A stretch of 31,674 nucleotides of DNA, from contig CAJWZN010000003.1 in the NCBI GenBank assembly GCA_913050105.1, forward strand, positions 1 through 31,674, written 5' to 3'. Of this stretch, positions 15,038 to 23,859 are shown piece by piece (positions within the stretch are counted from its first letter, which is position 1; each line of letters begins with the position of its first letter). Under the pieces are notes generated by a model that saw only the letters and a list, made by a program, of their open reading frames with translations, did not search any database and was not told the DNA's origin. The position numbers were made by a program, and so were the translations under genes. This stretch comes from an uncultured Synechococcus sp. GTDB taxonomy: Bacteria > Cyanobacteriota > Cyanobacteriia > PCC-6307 > Cyanobiaceae.

Positions 15038-15979
15038 ATGCCTCCGTTTCGCCTCTGGCTGCTGATGGTTCTGCCCTTCGTGCTCTGGGGAACCGCCATG
15101 ACGGCCATGGCTCCCCTGTTAAGCAGCGGTGGGCCCTGGCTGGTAGCGGCGTTGCGGTTGCTTCCAGCTGGAGCCGTGCTCATCCTCTGGACGCTGCTGA
15201 CCGGGCGTTCCTTGCGGATTGACGGCCGTGATCTGGGCTGGTTTCTCATATTCAGTCTGGTGGATGCCTGCCTGTTCCAGGCGTTGCTAGCCCGTGGCCT
15301 TGAAGGCACAGGCGCTGGCCTCGGCTCAGTACTCATCGATTCTCAGCCGCTGCTGGTTGCCCTTTTGGCACGAGTTCTTTTTGCTGATTCCATCAACCCT
15401 GTCGGATGGCTTGGACTGGCTCTTGGACTCGCAGGAATTCTCTGCCTCGGCGTTCCGGCTGATCTCCTGGGGCACTGGTGGCTGTTGTTTGATCCTCCCC
15501 AGATCCGCCAGTTGCTCCAACCAGGGGAGGGCTGGATGTTGATGGCGGCCCTGGCCATGGCTGTCGGCACGGTGCTGATTCGTTATGCCTCTCGTCACAG
15601 CGATCCCGTTGCGGTCACCGCCTGGCACATGCTTCTCGGCGGGGCTCCCCTCTTTTTGATCGCCGAATGGCAGAGCGGCTGGATCGCTCCAGCATGGTCA
15701 CCCCTTGACTGGGCCAGAATGGGTTTCGCCAGCCTTTTTGGCAGTGCTCTGGCTTACGGATTGTTCTTCTGGTTCGCCAACCGGAGGGATCTCACATCCT
15801 TCAGCAGCCTTGGTTTCCTCACACCTGTGTTCGCTCTTGGCACCGGTGGTTGGTTGCTGGGCGAACGCCTGGATTGGCTCCAGTGGGTGGGGGTGTTGAT
15901 GGTGCTGGTATCTGTGGTCTGTGTGAGCCAACGCAAACGCCTGTGGGAGCCTCACCCACCTCAGCAGCCGTCGGGATGA
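15038..15979 (+). CDS. EamA/DMT-family transporter
   Basis: The 313-residue protein has about ten hydrophobic helices arranged as two EamA repeats. It begins LWLLMVLPFVLWGTAMTAMAPLL, includes SQPLLVALLARVLF near the first repeat end, and FGSALAYGLFFW...SSLGFLTPVFALGTGGWLLGE in the second. These are typical drug/metabolite exporters in the plasma membrane; the substrate cannot be told from sequence. It is divergent from sppA with about 50 bp between them. Its stop overlaps the next start by 4 nt. Confidence 0.92.
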   Translation: MPPFRLWLLMVLPFVLWGTAMTAMAPLLSSGGPWLVAALRLLPAGAVLILWTLLTGRSLRIDGRDLGWFLIFSLVDACLFQALLARGLEGTGAGLGSVLIDSQPLLVALLARVLFADSINPVGWLGLALGLAGILCLGVPADLLGHWWLLFDPPQIRQLLQPGEGWMLMAALAMAVGTVLIRYASRHSDPVAVTAWHMLLGGAPLFLIAEWQSGWIAPAWSPLDWARMGFASLFGSALAYGLFFWFANRRDLTSFSSLGFLTPVFALGTGGWLLGERLDWLQWVGVLMVLVSVVCVSQRKRLWEPHPPQQPSG

Positions 15980-17067
15980 CCCCATCTCCGTTGAATCTGG
16001 TGCTGGTCAGCACGCCCATCGGTGCCCTCGGCAGTGGCCGCGGCGGTGGCGTGGAGCTGACGCTCAGCTCACTTCTGCGTGGTCTGTCGCAACGTGGACA
16101 TCGGTTGCGCCTTGTGGCGGCTCAAGGGTCTCAGTTGCCCAAGGGATGCGAATCGGTGCAGCTGATCACCGCTGAGGGGCATGACCAGCCCAGCTGGCAG
16201 CATGCCGATGCTGATGCGGCAATGCTGATTCCCAACAACGGCCTGATGCCGGCGATGTGGAACCGGGCACTGCAGGAGGCGGATGGTGCGGATGCCGTCC
16301 TCAACTTTGGCTACGACTGGTTGCCCTTATGGATCACTCCGCATGTGCGTCCCGCCCTGTTTCATCTGATCTCCATGGGATCAGTTGCCTCTGTTATGGG
16401 AGAAGCGGTGGAAGCTCTGGCGGCTTGGGACCAACGACGGCTGGCCTTTCACACCAGGCGTCAGGCAGCGGATTTCAACCTGCCAAAGGATCCTCGTGTT
16501 GTCGGTAATGGTTTTGATCTTTCCGGCTACGAGGTGTGCCTGGATGGTGCTGGCCCTTTGGGCTGGGCTGGCCGTATCGCTCCGGAAAAAGGGCTTGAAG
16601 ATGCTGCGGCTGCCGCTGCTGCCTTGGGCGAACGCCTTCTTGTCTGGGGGCTTCGCGAAGACGAGGACTATGCGTTGAGCGTGGAGGCTTCCGTTCCACC
16701 AGGAACCCTGGATTGGCGTGGGTTTCTTCCGACCCGTGCTTTGCAGGCTGAACTGGGTCGCTGCCGCGCTCTGATCAATACACCCAAATGGAATGAGGCC
16801 TACGGCAATGTGGTTGTTGAGGCTCTGGCCTGTGGTGTGCCTGTGGTGGCCTATGACCGCGGCGGCCCGGGTGAGCTGATCTGCTCCGGCGTCACAGGAC
16901 TTCTTGTTGAACCGGATGATGTGGCAGCTCTCACACAGGCGCTGCGCGACGTGACCGTCATCGACAGAAGCTCCTGCCGAGCATGGGTGGAGCAGAACGC
17001 TGATCAGGCAGTGTTCGCCCGGCGCGTTGAAACGTGGATTTCAGAGGGGCTGGTGCCAGCCTCCTGA
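15976..17067 (+). CDS. Family 4 glycosyltransferase, similar to pterin glucosyltransferase
   Basis: The 363-residue GT-B enzyme starts with LVLVSTPIGALGSGRGGGVE (8-27), a nucleotide-sugar/acceptor loop. In the C-terminal half it has a GRIAPEKGLEDA donor segment and NEAYGNVVVEALACGVPVV, whose E274 and E282 form the E-x7-E motif. The N-terminal pattern resembles UDP-glucose:tetrahydrobiopterin alpha-glucosyltransferase of freshwater Synechococcus, an enzyme that makes glucosylated pterins. That function is a suggestion from recalled similarity. ATG 15976 overlaps the transporter stop by 4 nt, so the two are likely coupled. Confidence 0.85.
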   Translation: MTPSPLNLVLVSTPIGALGSGRGGGVELTLSSLLRGLSQRGHRLRLVAAQGSQLPKGCESVQLITAEGHDQPSWQHADADAAMLIPNNGLMPAMWNRALQEADGADAVLNFGYDWLPLWITPHVRPALFHLISMGSVASVMGEAVEALAAWDQRRLAFHTRRQAADFNLPKDPRVVGNGFDLSGYEVCLDGAGPLGWAGRIAPEKGLEDAAAAAAALGERLLVWGLREDEDYALSVEASVPPGTLDWRGFLPTRALQAELGRCRALINTPKWNEAYGNVVVEALACGVPVVAYDRGGPGELICSGVTGLLVEPDDVAALTQALRDVTVIDRSSCRAWVEQNADQAVFARRVETWISEGLVPAS

Positions 17068-17109
17068 TCCAGGGATGCCAGCATCGCAACTACATCCGGG
17101 GGTGCTGCG

Positions 17110-18900
17110 GTGGCGGAGATGTTGAAGCGGCAGCGGCTCTGGGTTCTGGCTGTTGTGTTCTGCTGCGGGGCCCTGATCGCCCTGTGGCAACTCGGTGCGA
17201 CCGGATTGGTCGATGAGACCCCGCCGCTGTTTGCGGCGGCAGGGCGAGCCATGGCCGAAACCGGGGATTGGCTCACGCCCCGCGTCAATGGCCTGCCCCG
17301 ATACGACAAACCGCCTCTTGTGTATTGGCTCATGGCTGTTGGCTACAGCCTTCCTGGCCAGGCCTCCTGGGATCCCCTGGGCAGCTTGGCGGCTCGCTTG
17401 CCATCGGCTCTGGCCAGCATTGCGGTGATGCTCGGCCTGGCAGACACCCTGTTGCGATGGCCCCAATCGACATGTCGGCGCCCCGCCGCTGCAGCCCTCA
17501 TCGTTGCGTTGGCCTTCGGGCTTTCGCCTCTGGTGATCATCTGGAGCAGAACCGCCGTAAGCGATGCGCTCCTGTGCGGTCTGCTCGCCATCAGTCTGCT
17601 GCTGCAATGGCGGCGTTTCGCGGATCCAGGTGGGCAGGGCTGGTGGCAGGCCTGGGTCGTTCTCGGATTGGCCGTTCTGGCAAAAGGACCGGTTGCCGTG
17701 GTGCTAACCGGCCTCACACTGCTGTTGTTCTGTTGGTTGCGACGCGACCTCGCTGCGGCCTGGAGCCGTTTGAGGCCGTTGCCCGGTCTGATCATCACAG
17801 CTGGAGTCAGCCTGCCCTGGTATGTCCTTGAGCTGCTGGTGGAGGGGCAGCCTTTCTGGGACAGCTTTTTCGGCTACCACAACCTCCAACGCTTCACCAG
17901 TGTTGTTAACGACCACCTGCAGCCATGGTGGTACTTCGGGCCGGTGATGTTGGTGGCGGCCATGCCGCTTGCCCCGCTGCTTTTACTGGGGCTGGCACGT
18001 GTTCCTTTCGAGCGGCGCCTTCCTCCAGAGCAGTCTCTGCATCAGTTCGCTGGCGCCTGGTTGCTGGCGGTTCTGCTGCTGTTCACCACTGCGGCCACCA
18101 AGTTGCCCAGCTACTGGCTTCCTGCAACGCCGGCGGCGGCGTTGTTGATCGGTTTTGCCCTCGATCGCCGCGACCGCTGGCTGAATCTGGCTTGGACAGG
18201 CTCGGTTGTTTTGGTGAGCCTGCTGGCTGTCGCTTTCTGGGGTTCCGAGTTCTGGGTCCGTCTGATCAGTGATCCGGAAATGCCTTCCCTTGCTGACGAC
18301 CTCTTGTCGAGTGGCCTTGTGATGCGCGGAGCGTTCTGGTTCACCGTTGCAGCACTGCTTGCTCCGGTTTTGTGGGCGCGAGACGCGGCGACCCGCGCGT
18401 TGTCAATCCAACTGCCGTTGCTGCTTTTTCACGTCACAGCCCTGCTTCCCATCGCTGGCCTGGCTGATCAGCTTCGCCAGCAACCGGTCCGTCAGGCCGC
18501 CGCCGACATGCTCGAGCATCGGCTCCCACAGGAACCTCTGGCGATGGTTGGCCGCATGAAACCGTCCCTTCATTTTCAGACCCGACAGGTGGTCTTGTTC
18601 GAGGGTCGGTCTTCAGGTGCTCTGGTGAATCTGGCGGATCGTCTGGCCCATGAGCGAAGGCGTGGGTGGCAGGGACAACCACTCGCTTCATCACAGGGGT
18701 CCTCCACCGTGCTCATGGTGATTGACACCCGTACGTCGCAACGCCCCCACTGGCAGGGACTCCATCACGAGGAACTCAGCCGTTTCGGCATCTACAACGT
18801 CTGGAGGGTTGATCGGCAGCGACTCGAGCAGCGTGCAGCAGAGTTGATCCGATCCGGAGTTCGGGCCGACTGGCTGGAGCCACGTCCGGAGCGTTTTTGA
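17110..18900 (+). CDS. ArnT-like integral membrane glycosyltransferase
   Basis: The 596-residue protein has about 12 hydrophobic helices and a C-terminal soluble region from about 450. The first extracytoplasmic loop holds the catalytic Asp-Glu pair (VDETPP, D35-E36) and YDKPPLVYWL (65-74), hallmarks of the GT39/GT83 (Pmt/ArnT) fold. That fold uses lipid-linked sugars to modify outer-envelope components. Acceptor and sugar are unknown. The start is GTG 17110 or ATG 17119. It is about 40 bp downstream of the GT4 gene on the same strand. Its stop is next to the convergent DciA-like stop. Confidence 0.88.
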   Translation: MAEMLKRQRLWVLAVVFCCGALIALWQLGATGLVDETPPLFAAAGRAMAETGDWLTPRVNGLPRYDKPPLVYWLMAVGYSLPGQASWDPLGSLAARLPSALASIAVMLGLADTLLRWPQSTCRRPAAAALIVALAFGLSPLVIIWSRTAVSDALLCGLLAISLLLQWRRFADPGGQGWWQAWVVLGLAVLAKGPVAVVLTGLTLLLFCWLRRDLAAAWSRLRPLPGLIITAGVSLPWYVLELLVEGQPFWDSFFGYHNLQRFTSVVNDHLQPWWYFGPVMLVAAMPLAPLLLLGLARVPFERRLPPEQSLHQFAGAWLLAVLLLFTTAATKLPSYWLPATPAAALLIGFALDRRDRWLNLAWTGSVVLVSLLAVAFWGSEFWVRLISDPEMPSLADDLLSSGLVMRGAFWFTVAALLAPVLWARDAATRALSIQLPLLLFHVTALLPIAGLADQLRQQPVRQAAADMLEHRLPQEPLAMVGRMKPSLHFQTRQVVLFEGRSSGALVNLADRLAHERRRGWQGQPLASSQGSSTVLMVIDTRTSQRPHWQGLHHEELSRFGIYNVWRVDRQRLEQRAAELIRSGVRADWLEPRPERF

Positions 18901-18901
18901 T

Positions 18902-19423
18902 TCAGGTTTCTGTGAAGCTGCTGCGATGGCAAAAGCCGCAGCAACTCCACAGGTCAATTTCGCCGTTCGGGGCAGGGCGTCCACAGCGGGGGCACAATCC
19001 CATCCCATGCACATCGGCACGGCTTGGATGACGAGCCCAGATGGTCTCTTCCTGAGCGTCTGAGCGGGGCTGCAAGCTGTGATGCTGCTGAATACGCAGA
19101 TCTCGAACGGCATGACCTGCTTGCCGCAGTGCGCTCAGCAACTGTGGCTTCGTGTACAGCAAGGCTTGGCGCCACTGGGGGTGTTGGGCACCGACTGTCA
19201 GGATTCCACGTTCGAGAGATAGAGGACGGCAATGGGGCGCCAGTCGCTCGCCCGCAATCGTTGGCCAGTCCTGCCACAGACCGGCCAGGTTGCCGTCGCG
19301 ATCCCAGGACTGACGAAGATGGTCCAGGCAGGCACGCAGCGCTGAGACCGGAGGAGGTGGGGCTGGTTGCAGCAGTTCGACGCCGCGAAGTCGGCGCCGC
19401 TGCCCGTCCGGTGCGATGGCCAT
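18902..19423 (-). CDS. DciA-like (DUF721) protein with C-terminal zinc ribbon
   Basis: Residues about 28-112 match DUF721/DciA: LWQDWPTIAGERLAPHCRP, GILTVGAQHPQWRQALLY, then LLSALR. DciA proteins help load the replicative helicase in bacteria lacking DnaC/DnaI. After a polar linker the protein ends in CPRCGRP (144-150) and CCGFC (161-165), a CxxC-x14-CxxC zinc-ribbon layout. The length is 173 residues. It is divergent from vipp1 by about 65 bp and ends 2 bp from the ArnT-like stop. The helicase-loading role is known for the family and inferred here. Confidence 0.85.
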   Translation of the reverse strand: MAIAPDGQRRRLRGVELLQPAPPPPVSALRACLDHLRQSWDRDGNLAGLWQDWPTIAGERLAPHCRPLSLERGILTVGAQHPQWRQALLYTKPQLLSALRQAGHAVRDLRIQQHHSLQPRSDAQEETIWARHPSRADVHGMGLCPRCGRPAPNGEIDLWSCCGFCHRSSFTET

Positions 19424-19489
19424 ATCGCGAGATTAAGGCGGTGGTACTGGTGGGTCTCGCTAATCTCCACAGGATTACAGGACTCCTGG

Positions 19490-20266
19490 ATGGGTTTCTT
19501 CAATCGTCTGAGCCGTCTGGTGCGGGCCAATGCCAATGCCGCGGTCAGCGGCATGGAGGATCCCGTCAAGATCCTGGATCAATCCGTTGCCGACATGCAG
19601 GCGGATCTGGTCAAGCTGCGCCAGGCGGTCGCTCTGGCCATCGCAAGTCAGAAACGCCTTCGCAGTCAGGCAGATCAGGCGGAGACGCAGGCCAAAACGT
19701 GGTACGAGCGGGCCGAGCTCGCCTTGAAAAAGGGCGAGGAAGACCTCGCCCGTGAAGCGCTGAGCAGGCGCAAGACTTTTCAGGAGACCGCCACCTCCCT
19801 TCAGGGTCAGGTTCAGTCGCAGGACGGCCAGGTTGAGTCCCTCAAAAAGAGCCTTGTGGCCCTGGAAGGCAAGATTGCCGAGGCGAAGACGAAAAAAGAC
19901 ATGCTCAAGGCCCGGGCTCAGGCAGCGCAGGCCCAGCAGCAGCTTCAGAGCGCCGTCGGCAGCATTGGGACGGATTCGGCCATGGCGGCCTTCGAACGGA
20001 TGGAAGAAAAGGTCGAGGCGATGGAAGCCACCGGCCAGGCAGCGGCCGAGCTTGCTGGCTCTGATCTCGAGAGCCAGTTTGCTGCTCTTGAGAGTGGCAA
20101 TGATGTCGACGATGAGCTGGCGGCTCTGCGCAACCAGCTCGCGGCAGGTCCTGAAGGAGTGGCTCTTCCACCTGGAGAGGGAAAGGCTGCTGATGTTCAG
20201 CCGGTCAAAGTGGAAGAGGTCGATCAGGATCTTGAAGAACTGAAGCGATCCATCGACAAGCTCTGA
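19490..20266 (+). CDS. vipp1: PspA/IM30 membrane-remodelling protein (VIPP1)
   Basis: VIPP1 forms ESCRT-III-like rings and rods that build and protect thylakoid membranes. The 258-residue product starts with the amphipathic helix MGFFNRLSRLVRANANAAV, which binds lipid. A PspA-type helical hairpin follows (MEDPVKILDQSVADMQADL onward to about 200). After a low-complexity stretch it ends with a second short helix, VDQDLEELKRSIDKL. That extra C-terminal helix separates VIPP1 from plain PspA. ATG 19490 is preceded by AGGA with a 7-nt spacer. The promoter should lie in 19424-19489. Confidence 0.93.
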   Translation: MGFFNRLSRLVRANANAAVSGMEDPVKILDQSVADMQADLVKLRQAVALAIASQKRLRSQADQAETQAKTWYERAELALKKGEEDLAREALSRRKTFQETATSLQGQVQSQDGQVESLKKSLVALEGKIAEAKTKKDMLKARAQAAQAQQQLQSAVGSIGTDSAMAAFERMEEKVEAMEATGQAAAELAGSDLESQFAALESGNDVDDELAALRNQLAAGPEGVALPPGEGKAADVQPVKVEEVDQDLEELKRSIDKL

Positions 20267-20300
20267 TGATGCAAAACGGCTGACGTTCTTCTAAGAGCGA

Positions 20301-21479
20301 ATGAGGGTTTCGAAGCGTTTGGCCGCACTTGGTAACGGGGTCTTTTCCCGCACAGATCGCGCCAAGCAGGCCTATCTCCAGGGAGGTGGCGATCAGCCGC
20401 TGATTGACCTTTCTCTGGGTTCCTCGGATCTCAGACCACCGGCGGAGGTTCTGAAATCCATGGCTGTAGCCATCGATGAACCCTCCAGTTCCGCTTACTG
20501 CCTTGAAGCCGCCACAGCACCCTTCAGACGTGCCGTGTCCGATTGGTGTCAGCAACGCTTTGCCGTTTCAGTGGATCCAGATCGGCATGTGCAGTTGCTG
20601 GTGGGATCCCAGGAGGGAACGGCCCATCTGCCCCTGGCGGTGCTCGATCCGGGGGATCCTGCTCTGCATCTCGACCCCTGCTATCCCTCCCATCGCGGTG
20701 GACTCCATCTGGCCGGCGCTTCTCTGCTCAGCCTTCCGCTGCGGTCTGAGCGGAATTGGGAGCCGGATTTCGAGGAACTTTCCTCTGGAACATGGGATCA
20801 GCTGAAGCTTTTTGTTTTCGGCTACCCCCATAACCCAACGGCCCGGGTGGGATCCCAGGAGATGCTCGATGCGGTGATGGCTCGCGGCGTCCGGCACGGG
20901 CTGGTGATTGCCCATGACAATCCCTACGTTGATCTTGCTCTGGAGAAGGAAGCTCCGGTCCTGCTGCGCAGCCCGGGGTGGCGCGACTGGGGTATTGAAT
21001 TTTTCTCCCTGTCCAAGGGCTGGTGCCTGGGTGGTTTCCGCCTTGCTTTTGCCGTGGGAGCCGAGCCGCTGATTCAGGCGCTCCGTCAGGTCAAGTCTGT
21101 GGTCGACTTCAATCAGTCTCTGGCGCTCCAGCAGGGAGCCATCCACGCATTGCGTCACTGTGCCGCTTGGCCCACCATGCTTCACCCCGTTTATCGCGAG
21201 CGTCGGGACCGGGTGCTCTCCATTCTTCGCAGTCGGGGATGGTCCATCCCAACACCTGAGATGGCGCTCTACCTCTGGCTGCCTTCGCCTGAGCAGTTTC
21301 GGCAGCAGGGGGTGGACGATGAAGCCCTTGCCACCAGGATTTTGCAGAGCAGTGGGGTGGCCCTCACGCCAGGATCAGGTTTCGGCCCAGCCGGACGGGA
21401 TTGGTTGCGCATGGCTCTGGTCCGACCGGTCGATGAGTTGGAGCAAGCCGCCCACCGTCTGCTGAATGCTCTTCAATGA
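20301..21479 (+). CDS. PLP-dependent aminotransferase, class I/II
   Basis: The 392-residue fold-type I enzyme has PHNPT (176-180), HDNPYV (205-210, Asp206 to the pyridine nitrogen), the Schiff-base lysine in SLSKGWCLGGFRL (K239) and a conserved Arg (R247). The sequence around the lysine resembles LL-diaminopimelate aminotransferase and related enzymes (GIEFxSLSK). It may therefore act in lysine or other amino-acid metabolism, but the amino acid cannot be assigned. It follows vipp1 by 34 bp. Its stop overlaps the birA start by 4 nt. Confidence 0.9.
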   Translation: MRVSKRLAALGNGVFSRTDRAKQAYLQGGGDQPLIDLSLGSSDLRPPAEVLKSMAVAIDEPSSSAYCLEAATAPFRRAVSDWCQQRFAVSVDPDRHVQLLVGSQEGTAHLPLAVLDPGDPALHLDPCYPSHRGGLHLAGASLLSLPLRSERNWEPDFEELSSGTWDQLKLFVFGYPHNPTARVGSQEMLDAVMARGVRHGLVIAHDNPYVDLALEKEAPVLLRSPGWRDWGIEFFSLSKGWCLGGFRLAFAVGAEPLIQALRQVKSVVDFNQSLALQQGAIHALRHCAAWPTMLHPVYRERRDRVLSILRSRGWSIPTPEMALYLWLPSPEQFRQQGVDDEALATRILQSSGVALTPGSGFGPAGRDWLRMALVRPVDELEQAAHRLLNALQ

Positions 21480-22243
21480 CCCGTGCAGAGCGTCCCTGTC
21501 GTGGTGGGGCTCCGGTGCTGGCGCTGCACCGTCGGTTGTCGCCAAGGAATGCAGATTCTTGGGACTTCCGCTGGGTCCCGGTATGCAGCAGCACTGAGAT
21601 TCTGCTGAAGCAATGGCTGCTTCAGTCCCCGCTGATGTTGCGTCCGCGGGTGGTGACAGCTCGTCAGCAGCGATGGGGAGTTGGCCAGCGGGGTCGGCTC
21701 TGGCAAGCTCCGAGCGGTGGGGTCTGGCTGAGTGCTGCCCTTCCGGTTGTCTCAGATGATCACACCAACACCGGTGCCGGTTTGCTGGGTCTGTCGCTTG
21801 CTCTGGCGCTGGCGGAGCGGTTGGAGCATTCCGGAGTGTCCGTTCGTATCAAATGGCCGAATGATCTTTTGGTGGGAGAGCGAAAGTTGGCAGGGCTGCT
21901 TCCCGGTCTGGTTCAGCGGGGCAACCATCTGCGTCTGTTGCGCTGTGGTGTCGGTCTGAATGTACGCAACGCGGTTCCAGCTGGGGCCGTTGCTTTGCGC
22001 GAGTTCCTGCCCACGGCCACGCCGCAACTGTGGACAGCCGAAGTGCTGCTTGCTCTGGCGGACTGCTCTACCAAGCTCAAGGATCCAGAGAGCTTGATCG
22101 CTCAAGTGCAGGGAAGGCTCTGGGCTGACCATGTCCTGGATCCTGCCGGTGGTGGAGCCTGGCAAATCCATGGGCTGACATCCACAGGAGGTCTGCGACT
22201 CCAGCGCGGAGAGGAATCCAAAGAATGGATACGGTGGCCCTGA
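21476..22243 (+). CDS. birA: Biotin-[acetyl-CoA-carboxylase] ligase
   Basis: The enzyme makes biotinyl-AMP and attaches biotin to the carrier protein of acetyl-CoA carboxylase for fatty-acid synthesis. The 255-residue product contains QQRWGVGQRGRLW (64-76, the biotin-binding loop), IKWPNDLLV (125-133, catalytic Lys126) and RKLAGLLPGLV (136 onward). An N-terminal DNA-binding domain is absent, so it is the monofunctional type and not a repressor of biotin genes. The start overlaps the aminotransferase stop by 4 nt. No biotin genes are nearby. Confidence 0.93.
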   Translation: MTRAERPCRGGAPVLALHRRLSPRNADSWDFRWVPVCSSTEILLKQWLLQSPLMLRPRVVTARQQRWGVGQRGRLWQAPSGGVWLSAALPVVSDDHTNTGAGLLGLSLALALAERLEHSGVSVRIKWPNDLLVGERKLAGLLPGLVQRGNHLRLLRCGVGLNVRNAVPAGAVALREFLPTATPQLWTAEVLLALADCSTKLKDPESLIAQVQGRLWADHVLDPAGGGAWQIHGLTSTGGLRLQRGEESKEWIRWP

Positions 22244-22265
22244 CCCGCACCGTTCAATCGCTGTT

Positions 22266-22961
22266 TTGTTCAGCTGGCTTTCCTTTGTTTGGCTCCTGAG
22301 CGTTCCCGTCAGTCCGCTTCAGCCGGATCCGGTGCAGCTTCGTGCCGCTCCATCTCCGTTGCACTTTGATCCCTCTCTGGTTCGCCTTGAGCGACAGCGT
22401 GTGATCACGCCTGATGAACACATCCGCATGCGCCAGGGCGCAGCAGCTCAGCCGATCAACGTGTCCGAATGGCAGAAAGCCTGTCGGGAAGGGGCGATAT
22501 CGCGTCAGGAGTGTGCCTCTGCCATTGCTTTGCGATCCAGGCCATTCAGCGGTGTGTCCGGTGGCCCATTACTCGGTCAGTCCGTCGTTAGCAGTGATTT
22601 CGGAATGCGGATTCATCCGGTGCTTGGTCGCTGGTTGATGCACAACGGAAGGGATTACGCAGCTGCCACAGGCACCCCTGTTGTGGCAGCCCTGGCCGGG
22701 ACCGTGGTCCGCAGTGGCTGGATCGGTGGGTACGGCCTCACGGTTGAACTGCATCACAGCCGTCCTCGCCGGCGCACGCTGTATGCCCATCTCTCGGAGC
22801 TTGCTGTGAAGCCTGGCCAGAGAGTGCGCCAGGGGCAGCAAATCGGCAAAGTCGGCAGCACAGGCACCAGTACCGGCCCTCATTTGCACTTTGAACTGCG
22901 TCGTCCGGCAGCTTCGGGTTGGCGGGCTGTGGATCCCTCAGAGCTGCTGGATCGGTCCTGA
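22266..22961 (+). CDS. M23 family (LytM) metallopeptidase, exported
   Basis: The 231-residue protein begins with a hydrophobic signal sequence (FSWLSFVWLLSVPVSP). The mature part ends in a LytM domain (about 105-228) with FGMRIHPVLG, HNGRDYA (zinc ligands H126 and D130), LYAHLSE (H175) and GPHLHFELR (H206/H208). All expected zinc and catalytic residues are visible, so it is probably an active peptidoglycan endopeptidase, not a divisome activator lacking ligands. The start is a TTG at 22266; no ATG or GTG fits in frame. It follows birA by 22 nt and converges with the OmpR-type regulator. Confidence 0.9.
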   Translation: MFSWLSFVWLLSVPVSPLQPDPVQLRAAPSPLHFDPSLVRLERQRVITPDEHIRMRQGAAAQPINVSEWQKACREGAISRQECASAIALRSRPFSGVSGGPLLGQSVVSSDFGMRIHPVLGRWLMHNGRDYAAATGTPVVAALAGTVVRSGWIGGYGLTVELHHSRPRRRTLYAHLSELAVKPGQRVRQGQQIGKVGSTGTSTGPHLHFELRRPAASGWRAVDPSELLDRS

Positions 22962-22973
22962 CTCTGGAAGCAT

Positions 22974-23702
22974 TCAGTTCGGGGCCTGCCGCAGGATGAA
23001 GCCGACTCCTCGTACGGTGTGAATCAGAGTAGGTAAATCCTTCTGTTCGATCTTCTGTCGTAAGTAGCGGATATAAACGTCGAGGAGATTGTCATCACCG
23101 AAGAAGTTCTCTCCCCATACGCCTCGCATAATGTCCTGACGTTCCTGTACCCGTCCTGCTCCTCGCATGAGGAAATTCAGCAGGTCATATTCCTTGACGG
23201 AAAGCTGAATCGATCGACCGGCTCGCGACACATCTCGGGTACGGGTGTCCATGCTCAGATCAGCCACCTGCAGACGAATATCCTCTGAATTTAAGTTTCC
23301 TTTGCTCGAAAATGTTTCAGCGCGGCGATGCATGGCTCGCAGCCGTGCCATCAGTTCATCGATGGAGAAAGGTTTCACCAAGTAGTCATCGACTCCGGCA
23401 TCCAATGCTGTTACGCGGTCATGGACATCGTCATGCCCTGTCAGCATCAGAATCGGTGTATGAACTCCACCAACTCGCATCCTCTGGCAGATATCGATGC
23501 CGCTGAAGTCTGGAAGATTCCAGTCCAAAATGATCAAGTCCGGTGCTGGCTCACTGCGGCTTCGGATCAACCCGGATGCACCATCGTTCGCGATGTCGAC
23601 CTCATATCCCTCCACATCCAGTTCTAGACGGAGCAAATCAGTTAGACGCCGTTCATCGTCCACGACCAAGACACGGGGCCTGGGCCCGGATTCTTGGGGC
23701 AT
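22974..23702 (-). CDS. OmpR/PhoB-family response regulator
   Basis: The 242-residue protein has an intact receiver domain: DD at 15-16, phosphoacceptor D60 in LDWNLP, T88 and K110 (DDYLVKPF). It is followed by a winged-helix DNA-binding domain (about 140-240, LSVKEYDLLNFLMRGAGRV...DVYIRYLRQKIE...TVRGVGFIL). It should be a phosphorylation-controlled transcription factor. It is not RpaB by its receiver sequence; NblR- or ManR-like is possible but I cannot assign it. No histidine kinase is adjacent. ATG 23702 follows about 155 bp without a gene. Confidence 0.93.
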   Translation of the reverse strand: MPQESGPRPRVLVVDDERRLTDLLRLELDVEGYEVDIANDGASGLIRSRSEPAPDLIILDWNLPDFSGIDICQRMRVGGVHTPILMLTGHDDVHDRVTALDAGVDDYLVKPFSIDELMARLRAMHRRAETFSSKGNLNSEDIRLQVADLSMDTRTRDVSRAGRSIQLSVKEYDLLNFLMRGAGRVQERQDIMRGVWGENFFGDDNLLDVYIRYLRQKIEQKDLPTLIHTVRGVGFILRQAPN

Positions 23703-23859
23703 TCCACCCGATCATCTGATCTCAATGTAAGGGCGTGCTGGTGGATCGCTGGCAGTTGTTCTTGAATTTCGCGGCTTTTTCAGGATTGGTGCGCCAACCG
23801 TTCGCTGGGCCACGGCCAACCCTTTTGCCTCAACGAATCGTTCTCAAGTTGATGGACCG

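Noticed and set aside
23787..23815. Hairpin GGATTGG/CCAACC as a terminator between the response regulators
   Set aside because: The stem is short with a G-T pair and no T-run follows on the needed strand.
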